A DNA stretch of 64,000 nucleotides from Lantana camara (lineage: Eukaryota > Streptophyta > Magnoliopsida > Lamiales > Verbenaceae), in the NCBI GenBank assembly GCA_037501455.1, contig CM074857.1, positions 124,049,501 through 124,113,500 of the forward strand. The letters run 5' to 3'. A program made the position numbers and the translations under genes. Below, in pieces: positions 33,856-45,456 of the stretch. Positions within the stretch are counted from its first letter, which is position 1. Each line of letters begins with the position of its first letter. The notes beneath the pieces are model-generated. The model ran no database searches. It was not told the origin of the DNA and worked only from the letters and a program-made list of their open reading frames with translations.

Positions 33856-34363
33856 ATGGCGACGATACGAAGCAAGGGGATGCCAACACCCAAATATGGT
33901 AAGTGTTTCTTCTTCGCATTTTGCAGGTTTTAAGGGAGGTTTGTAGAATGGTGGGGTGTGTTTTGGCCTTTGTGCGGGTAAAGTGTCGAGCTTTTGTATA
34001 AGATTCCTTTTTGGAAGATGTGAATGTGTGTTTGTACTGTTAATGGTCCCCCATGTTTATTGTATTGGCACTTGGTTGTTGTCGCCATTAAATTATTGAA
34101 GTCTCTGAATTGTTTATTGTGTGTTTTCTTTTTGTTTATTTCTGAACAGATCCCACATCCTCCTCTTTGACTTTGACACTGTATTATAATGGTGAAATGG
34201 AAAATGATTGTTATGTGGGTGGTAGGGTTCGTAAGGTTGACTACGTTGACATCGAAACTTTGAACTTTGAATACATTAGTGAGTTCCTTAAGGATGAAAT
34301 TCCCCAAGACACTAAGAAACTGATATACACACCTCTAATGTCTGTGGCAATCCTGCAAGGCTA
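33856..34363 (+). pseudogene. MULE transposase, N-terminal part
   Basis: Exon 33856-33898 (MATIRSKGMPTPKY) joins exon 34150 on through GT-AG sites and reads DPTSSSLTLTLYYNGEMEND, CYVGGRVRKVDYVDIETLNF, EYISEFLKDEIPQDTKKLIY. This is the N-terminal region of plant MULE transposases (a Y/H-x-G start followed by YVGG and the VDYVDID motif). The frame stops at 34361-34363. The sequence then agrees in another frame with the C-terminal part found beyond the CACTA insertion, so the catalytic DDE domain was already deleted before the CACTA arrived. Confidence 0.8.
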
Positions 34364-34377
34364 AGGAGAAGGGGAAT

Positions 34378-34910
34378 CACTACAAAAAATTTCGTTTATT
34401 GTGAGAAAATTATTTGTTGGGAAAAATAAAAAATTTATCACAAATAAATTTTATGACGAAATTTTTTTGTCACTGGTTCCTCACAATATCACCCTCACAT
34501 TAGGTTATTGTGGCAAATTTTTTATTTCGTCACAAATGTTAATGTGACAAAATAAATTTCCTCACAATATCGAGTTATTTGTGACAATTTTATCCTCATA
34601 ATATCTTAAAATTTTGTCACGTAAAATATTTAGTTCCTCACAAAAAGTAGTTGAATAGTTTAAAATTTGGTGATTTTATGACAAATAATTTCCTCACAAT
34701 TAGAATTTTTTCCCCACAAAAACTTGTTGACAATTATGACAAAACATTTGTCACATATTTAATTTAGATATAATTCTTATTGAAATTTTATTGTGAGGAA
34801 TTATTTCCTCACAAATAAGATATAATTTGGATAATAATATATTTATTTAGAATTTGTACAAATAATGCATTTATATTTGCACCATTATGACATTTTGTAT
34901 TTCATCATAT
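34378..34910. repeat. CACTA left subterminal repeats
   Basis: After the CACTA terminus, TCCTCACAA or close variants recur near 34484, 34560, 34632, 34690 and 34808, mixed with complementary TTGTGAGAAA / TGTGAGGAA forms near 34400 and 34792. This matches the subterminal arrays bound by the accessory protein in En/Spm elements. Confidence 0.75.
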
Positions 34911-36107
34911 AAAAATTAATCTCATCTAAAAATAACACATTTAAAATCAATCATCCATGTTAATCAACCAAATCCATATACTCATATCAAAAATAAGTAA
35001 TTTACATATAGACTAATGTGTTGCCATGAGCAAAATATAGCTAATTCGTATGTAGTAAACAAAAGACTAACTCCATGCTCAAAATAAACTAAGGCAATAT
35101 AGTGTGCTATCATGAGCAATATAGCTAGTGCTATGTAGTTAGCAAAAGATTGTCAGCATCCCCAAAACAGACTAAGACAAAATAAGTTCTATAAACTTGC
35201 ATACCCTACCAAAAGGCCATCAAATAGCTATGAAATAGAAGTTAGCACCTAAAGAAACTTTAATTCCCTCCTTCTTGAGTAATTCTCCAAATCCTGATAT
35301 GATGCTCTTGTACAATGGAGGATCAATCTGTTCAAGTAAAAATAGAGTATAGTCAACAAGTGTTAATGGTTGGAACTAGAATTAATTATCATTCATATTT
35401 TAAGACATGGACAGAACATGCAAATCCCACTGGTTAAGACATGGACAAAACATGCAAATAAATTCTATTGAGTTCCTTGGCACTTATGGATCAGTTATAT
35501 AGCTCCAATAATATTTTTTTTGGCACTTACAATGATATACACAAATAAATATTGGGAGAATAATAACAAGACAAGTTGGACATCTACCTACATCATGTCT
35601 AACAATCAAGTTTCCAACCCTTGATATTCATTTGTAGAAATATTCATCCAAATTAAATTTAAGAATCTAGTGCTTTGAAAAGTTGCCAGTTTATCCATCA
35701 AATTTAAGAAATGTGAAACCAAGTGCTCATGGTTATCACTACAAAACGAAACTCGCAGGCGGCTAACTAAATATTTAAAATATTCCGGTTGCTCATGGTT
35801 GGGCTAATAAAACTAGGCTGACTATGACGTAAGTCATCAAAAGGGCCATTATCAAGTGTAAAAAAGTGCCCAGTACTTTAGGAATTTAAGTTCCTTCCTA
35901 TAGGCTTAAGATTTAGGCTGTACCAATTTAACATTATATTAATTTGCATATAAGTAAATTATCCAGCAAAATATAAAACTACTCAGTGGCTGCAGCAAAA
36001 GACAATAATCAAAAAGCTAAGATGACAAGTTCATTGATGTCTAAAACACACATATGCACTAAACATTCAATAGGATAGCTAGAAACAAAAAACATATTGG
36101 TTTACCT
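34911..36107. other. CACTA internal noncoding region
   Basis: Between the left subterminal array and the TNPA-like gene. A possible last exon of that gene lies at 35327-35220 (acceptor GAACAG; DPPLYKSIISGFGELLKKEG), but the join I read puts a stop at its start, so it may be 3' UTR. Nothing else recognised. Confidence 0.45.
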
Positions 36108-38250
36108 TCAAATAGATGTGTAGGCATGCCTGGGATGTTTTCTAATATATCTTTCAGCTTTGACATTTGGATCTTCAAAGTGTCAATTTCTTCAGAATAT
36201 GTCTTGTTCTTCTCTTGACAATCTTCCAAAGCCATCCTTTGATTTTCTATTGTTTTTCCTTGTTCCTCATAAGCTTCTGTAAGATCAATAATCTTATCCT
36301 TGGCATTATCCAACTCTACTAATTTTGCTTTTAAATCAGCACCAACAGCCGTTTTAGAAGAGCTACCACCACGAATAACTTGTAAACCATGTCCCATTCC
36401 CTTTACATATCCGGACTTGTGGCCTAACTTAATTTTCACAATTTCAGCCTCAGAAAAATTTTCACCATTGTTAACAAGTTGGTTTCGCATTTCAACCATT
36501 TCATCCTACAAATAATATATGTAAATGAACACATATTAGGTATGACAATATGTAAAGATTTTAACTCACAGAAAAATCACAAGCATTAGATTTCAAGAAA
36601 CAAGATAGTGGTTCAAAAGAATTAAAAGTTTTAATGATGTAATGAAGTTGAGACTCTTACATATAAAGACTTTGCAAGTGGATTTAGAAATTCTCCTCCT
36701 CTTTTCTTGCTTACACGAGTATTCTTGAAAAGCTCAATTTCACTTTTTTCCTCCTTCAAAGACAAAGTCCATATGCTTAGGTTGAACATGAAATCTTCAT
36801 CATTGTAAGCATTAATTATAAACAAAAACACACATACCATGCTCTTAAAACGAGAAAGCATCGGTATTCTTCCTGATGTGTGGTTGAATGACATTTTTGC
36901 ATGATTTTCTGAATTGACACGTGACCTTATCTACAAGTATTATTAGAAAAATGGTTAAGTATATTTTTAAAATAAAACCTCATGTCGATTTAAAATAAGA
37001 TAATGATCGTTTAACAAACCTGATACTCTTCTTTCTCGATAAAGTCACATGCAGCTTGCCACTTTACCATGGTCAGATCATCTCTCGGGCACACTTCCCT
37101 TGGTTTGATGTTTTTCTTTACAAGATTTTTGTACTCAACATGCAATGTATTTCTCCATCTTGTATATGCTTTTTGGAACTTATGGCTAATAATGCCTTCC
37201 ACACGATCAGTTGACCAATCCATGACATCAAACCATTGCTGTAAAATAAAATAAAATAAAATAAAACAAATCAATTGAACACGATCAGTTGACTAATGTA
37301 ATTTTGTATAATTTTTTTAAAAAAATTAAGTTAGTTATTTACTTACCAATAGTCTAGCAAAGCAATATTCTTTATTAGTATCAGAAACTTCTTCCCAACC
37401 CGAAACACCGATAATTTCAGCATGTGTTCTTGCAATTATACCAATTCCAGTAGTAAGATCAGAATCATACTCCATTGCAACACTTTCCCCAGGTAGAAAA
37501 ACAATTTTGAACTTCCCATGCTATTTTATCACATATAAAGAAAGAAAGTTCAATTAATATAATCCAAGTTAAATTGTTAATTGTTCAGAAACTACAACTT
37601 CCATAATATCAATTACCTTTTTCACTTCTTTGTTCAGTTTCTCGCCTCTTGCCGGACCACGCCCTGTCTTTTTGTTTTCCACACCTAGTAATCATCAAGA
37701 TACAAAATATATTTATTATTAATGATAATTAAAGTATTACATAATTATCATGTTAATGTACTTGCCTGAACTTGAGGGATTTGGATAAAGAGAGTCAGTT
37801 GGTCCTTCAAAGGAATCTTCATGTGATGTTTTAAGTTGAGAGAATGAGTAATTTGATTTTATAAATAATTTGGCAATCATAGGTATTGTAAGTCAGTAAG
37901 TGTGTAAAGTGGGAAAGATATACACACCTAAACTACCAAATTCCTCGGGTATGTTTTGAGATAAATTTTCAGTTTCATTCAGTGCATGAGTAGCTCTACG
38001 GTTTTGGTCTAAGCTCCTCATTCCTGGCATCATAAAAGTACAAAAAAATGAAACAAAATATTGTTCGTTGAAACAAGATCTGTTTAAATAAATTAAGTTT
38101 CTCACCTGATTTTGATAAGCATTGAGCAGAATAAGTTTGTGAATCCGTTGGTGAGGGTAAATATATGTTTCCATCATTTGTAGCCAAAGCTTTTTTTTTC
38201 CGGTTAAGTCTAGCCCTCTTCAACCCACCAGCTGCTCCTGGGCCTGACAT
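36108..38250 (-). CDS. CACTA accessory protein, TNPA / Ptta-type, multi-exon
   Basis: Second gene of CACTA elements; in En/Spm its product binds the subterminal repeats and helps transposition. Exons I can place: 38250-38106 (MSGPGAAGGLKRARLNRKKK), 38023-37928, about 37838-37772, 37684-37617 (TGRGPARGEKLNKEVKK), 37520-37347, 37238-37020 (QWFDVMDWSTDRVEGIISHK), 36930-36838 (NHTSGRIPMLSRFKSM), about 36797-36661, and about 36506-36108. The RGPxRG motif, the N-x-T-SG block and a C-terminal predicted coiled coil (LVELDNAKDKIIDLTEAYEE and following) match the plant Ptta/En-Spm family. The exon near 37805 has an unclear acceptor and a possible GC donor. The 3' end is uncertain, so whether the gene is intact is open. 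Confidence 0.72.
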
Positions 38251-38413
38251 CTATAAAATTTAAAGAACAATGAAACAAGTATCATAGTAGTAGCATTTTA
38301 CAGAATATCATAAAGTAGTACTATTAATTTAATATTTATCATCTCAAATAAACAAACAGATTTTCTGATAGACAAAAAAAACTCCATTGTTTTGTGAAAA
38401 TTATTAGCTAGCA

Positions 38414-41400
38414 CTATATTTCATCATCTTCACTATCTGCACTTGTATTCCCTTCATCACTATCTTCGCTATTGTCACTAGTGTCTCCTTCAACGCTATC
38501 ACCCGACTCATAATCGATTCCATCACCAGCATCATCATATCTTTCATCTTGAGCTTGTGTTGAATGTTTGGTTTTATTGAAAGTAAACTCATTCACTTCC
38601 TCTGGATCTATATCATCCCTCTCAAGACTAAGTAAGAATGTCTCGTCATCTGCTCTAACTTCTTCAACTCCATTAGACTCAAACTGTTGTAATGGATTTT
38701 GAATATGAGTTTCACTTGAACCTTCAACTGGTTGTTCCATCTCTGGAAGGTCCCATAGATGTCTGTGTTGCACTCTTTGTACTAGTTGCCACTTTGTACC
38801 CAACTTAGTATCACCAATATAAAATACTTGTTGCACTTGAATAGGTAACACAAACGGATCACTCATGTACCACCGAGAAGTGACATCTATGCTTATGAAC
38901 TGCTTATCCAGTTGTAAAGTTTTTTTACTACCTGTGTCAAACCATTCACATTGAAACAAGACAACTTTACGATCACCGAGATATGTCAACTCAATAACTC
39001 TACTCAAATATCCAAAAAACTCATGAGTGCGATTTTTATGTTGTCCTTCAACCAATATTCCACTATTTTGAGTTGTGCGGCGTGAATCACGATCCCTATT
39101 GTGAAATCGAACTTCATTCACCATGCATCCAGAATAACACTTCGTCTCTAATTTCAAAGGACCATTTGCAAGAGCCCACAACTCATCAGTAGCTTCAATA
39201 GCTCTATGAAAGTGCAAGGAATTTATCTACAAATCCATATAAGATTTTATAACATCAGCAAACACATGTAATATATAGTAAAGAAACTGTCCGATAACAT
39301 ACAACTTGAAACTAATTTCTTACTTGTTCCTTAAACCAATTTGGAAAGTGCTCCATATGTGTGTTGTTAACTTGTAAGTCACCAACTTCTTCTAATGCAA
39401 TACCAAGTATTTCAGCCTTGTATTTCCTAGAATAAATAAAGATACATATGTTACTATTGTCTGTAAAAGAAAATTTTAATTACACATAACTATGTGATAT
39501 TAAAAAAAAAAAAATCATTTACCTGATATGCTGTTCAATCTCTTCACAATTACTCAAAATGAATTGATGAGCTTTTTGTAGCTCGTCATCTTTCAATACA
39601 GGGCCAGTCTTAATGATCCCAAATGGGCGTGTTCTCATTGAAAAAACAGATATTTCATTCATTTTCCCATCTTGGACTCCATCATAGTTCCTATGTTGTC
39701 TATTAAATCGTGTTTCAATTCCATGAAGATACTTTGAAATAAAAGTTAAACTTTCTTTGACAATATATCCTTGTGAAATTGAACCTTCAGGGCGAGCTCT
39801 ATTACGTACAAAGCCTTTAAGAGTTCCCAAGTACCTATGTCAGGCAAAAAAATAAAGAAGTAACTTATTTAGTTTAGATATGAATATTAAGATATTTAAA
39901 GAGAAAAATTAACTAACAATAAATTTAATTTATCTAGTACCTTTCAATTGGATACATCCAACGAGATTGAACAGGACCGACAATCATAGCCTCTCGAGGT
40001 AAATGAACAGCTAAATGTACCATGACGGTAAAGAATGCAGGTGGGTATATCTTCTCTAACTTACACAAGATGATAGGTATATTCTTTTCTAGTCTCTCCA
40101 CATCATTTACCTTTAATGTCTTCGAACATAGTTCTCTAAAAAATTCACCCAACTCATACAAAGCATCAGTTACCTCCTTGTTTAGAGAACCACGTATTCC
40201 GGCTGGGATGAGTCGTTGAAGAAGAACATGACAATCATGTGATTTCAGACCTGATATCTTTTTCTTCCTTACACATCTTTTAATATTTGCAGCATAACCA
40301 TCAGGGAACTTAATTGATTTTAAAAATTCATAGAACTCATTCTTTTCTTTAGAGGACATAGTATAACAAGCAATAGGCTTTACAGGTTTGTTATCACTAG
40401 GACGTCTTTTGATGTGTAATTCTTCTCTAATTCCCCAGTCACGCAAATCTTCACGCGCATTTTCTGTATCTTTTGTTTTCCCCTTAATATCAAGCAATGT
40501 CCCCAATATATTGTCACATATATTTTTCTCAATGTGCATCACATCAAGATTGTGTCTGATCAATAGCTTATGCCAATAAGGTAACTCAAAAAAGATGCTC
40601 TTCTTAACCCAATTGGCTTGATTCTCCATGCTTCGCTTTCTTTTTCTACTTATTGCTGGGTTTTTTCCAGGTTTATCAAATCCATCAGACAAACCTTCTA
40701 GCCAATGCAGAATATAACTCCCACTTAGTTCCTTAGGTTTAGATCTATGCTCTTCCTCTCCATTGAATGCAGTTTTGTTTCTGCGCCAAGAATGATTTTT
40801 TGCCAAGAAGCATCGGTGTCCCATATAACAAGTTTTGGATCTTATTCTTGTGGAGCAAGTTTGGTGGAAACAACAAGGACATGCCATATAACCACTTGTC
40901 ATCCATCCCGAAATAGAACCATATCCAGGAAAATCACTGATGGTCCACAAAATTGCTGCATACATTTGAAATTGTTCTTGGCTATGTGCATCATAAGTCT
41001 GAACACCTACATCCCATAATTCTTGCAACTCATCAATCAAGGGTCTTAAGTACACATCAATATCTTTTCCAGGACAACGTGGACCAGGTATAAGCAAAGA
41101 CATCATGAGAAATTCTTCTTTCATAAACTCATATGAAGGCAGATTATAAGCCACAAGTATGACAGGCCACATGCTATATGATTTACCCAAATTTAACCAT
41201 GGAGTAAAACCATCAGTAGCTAACCCCAACTTTACATTTCGAGAATCTTGAGCAAAATGAGGATATTGTTCGTCAAAGTGCTTCCAAGCCTTAGAATCTG
41301 CTGGATGCCTCATACTTCCATCCTCAGCTTGTCGTTTTTCCTTATGCCACCTCATATTTGACGCTGTTTCTTTAGACATGAATAATCTTTGTAATCTTGG

Positions 41401-42167
41401 CTTCAAAGGGAAGTACGTCAAGGTTTTGTGAGGAATTTTGTGTCCTTTACCATCATCAAACTTCCATCTCGGTTCAGCACAAATGAGACACTTATCTTTC
41501 TTTTCATTCTCTTTGTAGAATAATGCACAATCATATTTACATGCATCAATTTCCTCGTATCCTAATCCCATCTCCTCTAGAATTTTCATAGCACCATAGA
41601 GTGATGAGGGAAGATTGTTACCTTCGGGTAGGATTGTCTTCAGAAACTCAACCAACATAGTGAAACTTTTATTACTCCATTTACTTGTCACTTTAATATG
41701 AAGTAATTTAACTACAACAGATAACAGTGACTTCTTACATCCTGTGTACAATTCACATTTTGCATTTTCAAATAGTTTACTAGAACCTTCTGTTTGGCCC
41801 TCAAACTGATGCATTCCACTGATATCATCCAACAATCCAATTAAATCATCATCCAAAAAGGGTGACTCCACATTCAACTCATTGTTAATAGCTGGCTCAT
41901 ATTCATTAGTCTCATTATCATCGGATGTAGGGACTTTCTCACCATGAAATATCCAATTGGGATAATTAAAAGAGAAGCCATTGACATGTAAATGAGATTT
42001 AACTTCCTCAAGGGTTTGTATCTTGTATTGTTGTAAAAATGACAAGGACAAAAAATAAGATTGTCTGGTCCCATAACATTTTCTTTTGCAAAATTAAGAA
42101 ATGATTGAACTCCTTGAACATAAGAATCAGATAAGGTATTTCTCTCATTTGTCCAACTTTTGTCCAT
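38414..42167 (-). pseudogene. CACTA transposase, TNP2-type, one-base frameshift
   Basis: Main transposase of En/Spm-like elements. Exons: 42167-39941, 39834-39523, 39426-39324 and 39226-38414. The N-terminal transposase-associated domain (MDKSWTNERN ... IFCPC) is followed by the TNP2 core (KYDCALFYKENEKKDKCLIC, LGLATDGFTPW), a DUF4218-like part ending RWMYPIERYLGTLKG across the exon 1/2 junction, and a DUF4216-like part (VVLFQCEWFD) with an acidic C-terminus. The frame breaks near 42015-42017, inside a short T run on the plus strand. The four exons sum to 3455 nt, one short of a multiple of three, which agrees with a single lost base and an otherwise full-length gene of about 1150 codons. No other break seen. 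Confidence 0.88.
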
Positions 42168-42341
42168 TTTCCGTTCTTATGTATAACCTATATATTGATA
42201 CAAATCATTAAGACTCAAAAGCCAAAAAAACATGTAAAAAACAAAGAAAGAAGACTATATCTGTATTTGCACAAAAAGAAAAAAAGCAATGACATGTCTG
42301 CATAAATATTTTATGTATAATTGAAAGCACCATATAATATA

Positions 42342-43870
42342 TGATAGACAAATCTTGAACCCAAGTGTAAGTTCTAAATCCGATTGCAACACTTAAGGTA
42401 TCGTATCCACAGGGAAGGGAATTCAACAACCACTTTTATGATTATTTCTAATCTAGAGACCGGAAAAGATTGATCAGGTTGTACTATACTACTATGACAA
42501 AATTAAACTTAACTAATAATAAATCAATCACACACGCTAACAAATAAATACGAGAATTAACCACTTAATTAAAACAGGTCGGGGAGTAAATCATATGCTC
42601 TTTTATGATCAAATCAATACTTAAGTACGGATGTATGATTCTTCAACCTAATCACGATGTTATATCTAGCTTCTTTCGAAGGCTAGACGCCTAATTAATT
42701 AAGCCAAGTGTTGTTCTCACAATCACTTAGTAACCAAATTAATCGAATAAAGCAAGATTAGTGTATTTAAAACCTAGCGGCTTGGCGTGGAATTCTAAAT
42801 ACGGGTTGTAGAAATTAGGGTTAAATTTCTTTAAGCCCAAAAGATCTAAGTTTCAGAAAACACTCTCAATTATCCTCAATCTCTCGATTATCGGATAATT
42901 TACAACATGTTCATGGATGGCCAATCCATTCCCAGCTTATTCAATACCGTTTTCCTAACAAAGAATCACACAAATTTACTCAAGCATTAATTCAAACACC
43001 TTAGATGCATAATCCTTACCCCCTAACCCTAGGAGATTAGTTCCTCATAATTGGATCAAAACTCATTAAGATCAAAGGAATTGCATTCAAAATAATCATG
43101 TCTAACATAAACATCAAAAAGGAATTGAGAATTCTGAATTCTAACCTAATTATCCAAAAACGAATCTAAAGCGAGAAATTAACTAAACTAGAATTGAAAA
43201 CCAAAACTGGAGGAATTAGTTTGAACGGAAAGCAGTAAATAAAACCAAATTGACAAAGTCTTGTGATTGGAATCAATCTTCAACTCTCTATCTTCGTGTT
43301 TCTTCTATCTCCAAGTGATCTTGAACTTCTGGGAGAAGAGTAGTCCAAAAGCTCCCTTATTCCGCCTCAAATCCGCGTATATATAGAAGTTCGAATTCTG
43401 AAACCGCCCCGTGACACGGGCGTGCAAGGGTCATGCTTTAAAATGTGACACGCCCGTGTCACATAATAAAATCGTGTTTGCGCTTTTTCCACTTGACACG
43501 GGGGTGTCACAACGTGTTCTGCTTGATGACACGGGGGTGTCACGACTCCAGGCTTCTCTGTACCACGACACGGGCGTGCAGAAAACTACTCTTCATAGGT
43601 GACACGGGCGTGTCACCTCCTGGAATCCGAGGGCTTTCTCTGTACTGAGACACGGGCGTGTCTCAGTTTGCTCTTCCATGGGGACACGGGCGTGTCCCCT
43701 AGAAATCTCTCGTTTTTCGCCCTTTATTGCATGGTTTTGCTTTTATCCGTCTTTTCAACTCCAAGGTGAAAGGTACCTAATAGGGAGCATAAATCACGTT
43801 ATAAGCTCTTAAAACTGCTTGAATTTAACTAAACTTGCCCTACAAATCCATGCAATAAACTGATACATCA
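42342..43870 (-). repeat. Athila 3' LTR (1529 bp)
   Basis: On the minus strand it starts TGATGTATCAG at 43870 and ends TTGTCTATCA at 42342. A TATA box reads TATATATA on either strand at about 43377-43386. The palindrome array (43411-43699) lies directly upstream of it in transcription sense, in U3. Confidence 0.95.
43411..43699. promoter_or_regulatory. Palindrome array in LTR U3
   Basis: Eight sites with a GACAC-(GGGG) or GACACG-(GG/CC)-CGTGTC core. Best sites: 43443-43464 (arms ATGTGACACG / CGTGTCACAT around CC), 43597-43618 (AGGTGACACG / CGTGTCACCT around GG), 43644-43667 (ACTGAGACACG / CGTGTCTCAGT around GG) and 43680-43699 (GGGGACACG / CGTGTCCCC around GG). Outer arms differ between sites but pair within each site. 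Sites at 43494-43509 and 43527-43542 have shorter arms around GGGG; those near 43412 and 43566 are half-degenerate. The same array is in the other two LTRs at 54535-54823 and 57062-57349. Confidence 0.85.
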
Positions 43871-45456
43871 AACTCCCCCAAACTTAGATATTGTTCGTCC
43901 TCGAGCAATCAAGAATGTTACGTCAAACCAACCTCAAAATCAATCTCTCAATGGAGCAATTTTCAGAATTTCACTAAAACAAATCTAGCTCATCAAACAC
44001 ATTTCAATCAAGCACAAGTATTAACACAATGGTATAAGTCAAATATCCTCGTGTAGTGTGTGAATTCGAACAAGAAAATGTACAATGGTCAGAACACCAA
44101 ACTAATGATTCCTTCCTAAGTACCAATGATAGACTTCGGAAAACATTCTTCGCACCTATCTCCACTAATGGAATTGACCTAGAATTAAGGATCGGAAGGT
44201 CTTTCGAGGCTTGTAATGTGGGCTCGGGGTTAAGGTTATGGAATTTTTAGTATAGTAGTGACTCAACACACCTAGCTCACCCATTCAAATTTCCATGGTT
44301 GCCATCTTCGTCTTCCCCATCAAACTCCCCCAAACTTAGACTTTGTCTAAGTTTGTCACATACAGACAGTCTAAAAATTTCTTCGGTTTCAAATCTTCTC
44401 AACACTCTTCTCAAAAGTATAAATATTTTTTTTTTTTTTTTCTGTCTACTTATTTCTTACACCACTCGTTCTTTTACTACTTCCTTTTTAATTCTTCTTT
44501 TCTTTCAGCATCTAAGAGTATCTCTTATTTCTTCTCTTGGTTTCTCATCAGGAATTTAGCAGCATCTTCAATTGATTCAAACGAGTGAGCAAGGTGTGAC
44601 TCAAGGGTAAGTTTATGGTGCTGTGCCTGTGGCTTATCATGTGGCTACAAAAATTTAATGGCACAACACTTAGGCTCAGCGGGGTCAATAGGATTTCGTT
44701 CTTTAGTACAAATGGCTCAATGGCGAGGCTACCTCCGACATGAATGCCTAAGTCATCTCCCTAACTCTTCGTCAATTCAAAATTTCGCTTCAATAGGACT
44801 AAAATGCCTCCTATTCCACTTCTCAGTATTATTCAAGAATTACTAATTCAGTATCCTAACCTAAGTACATGACCTTGTTCCAATGTGCACAAAAATAAGG
44901 ATATTCCACCATTCCAAAGTATCAATACTCACACCTAACTTCACGCATTCAACTAGCCTAACTCGCTTTGGCAAAGTTCCAACAATCAAATCTCATCGAA
45001 AAATCGAAAATTTTGGCCTATTTTCAGCAATCATTTTTTTTACGCTCAAAGATATCACAAATTCAAGTAAGTCAAGCCCCCAACGCATCTTCCTATGCAA
45101 AATATTAGCAATACAATCCAACACTTTTTGCCCCTCTCCCCCAAACTTAAATCATGCAATGTCCTCATGCATAAAAGAAAAAGGAAAGAAGGCAAAAAGA
45201 AAACTCCCTCAACACAGCGCAGAACCGACAACAAGCTAATCATCACCCCTAACCTGCACTTAAACGACTAAACCACGGATCATAAGCTAAGCAGAGCAAA
45301 TGATAATCACATGCAATCAACAAGAATGCCCTGTCGTCAAGTATCTCAAATAACCATCAGAATAATTAGCACAGTGCAATTGGTTAGGTTAGTGCGGTGA
45401 ATTATATCTTCATACAGACCAAGGCAGAAAAAATGAAAGTCAAGAAAAGAAATCAC
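43871..45456 (-). other. Athila 3' noncoding region with repeated polypurine tracts
   Basis: No coding signal. On the minus strand TAAGTTTGGGGGAG occurs beside the 3' LTR (43872-43886, the functional polypurine tract by position) and again at 44324-44338 and 45136-45149. A related tract is at 47650-47662. Confidence 0.75.

Noticed and set aside
43411..43648. Short open frames through the palindrome array (also at 54535-54772 and 57009-57298)
   Set aside because: They arise because the palindromes happen to lack stops; they read alike on both strands and have no codon constraint.
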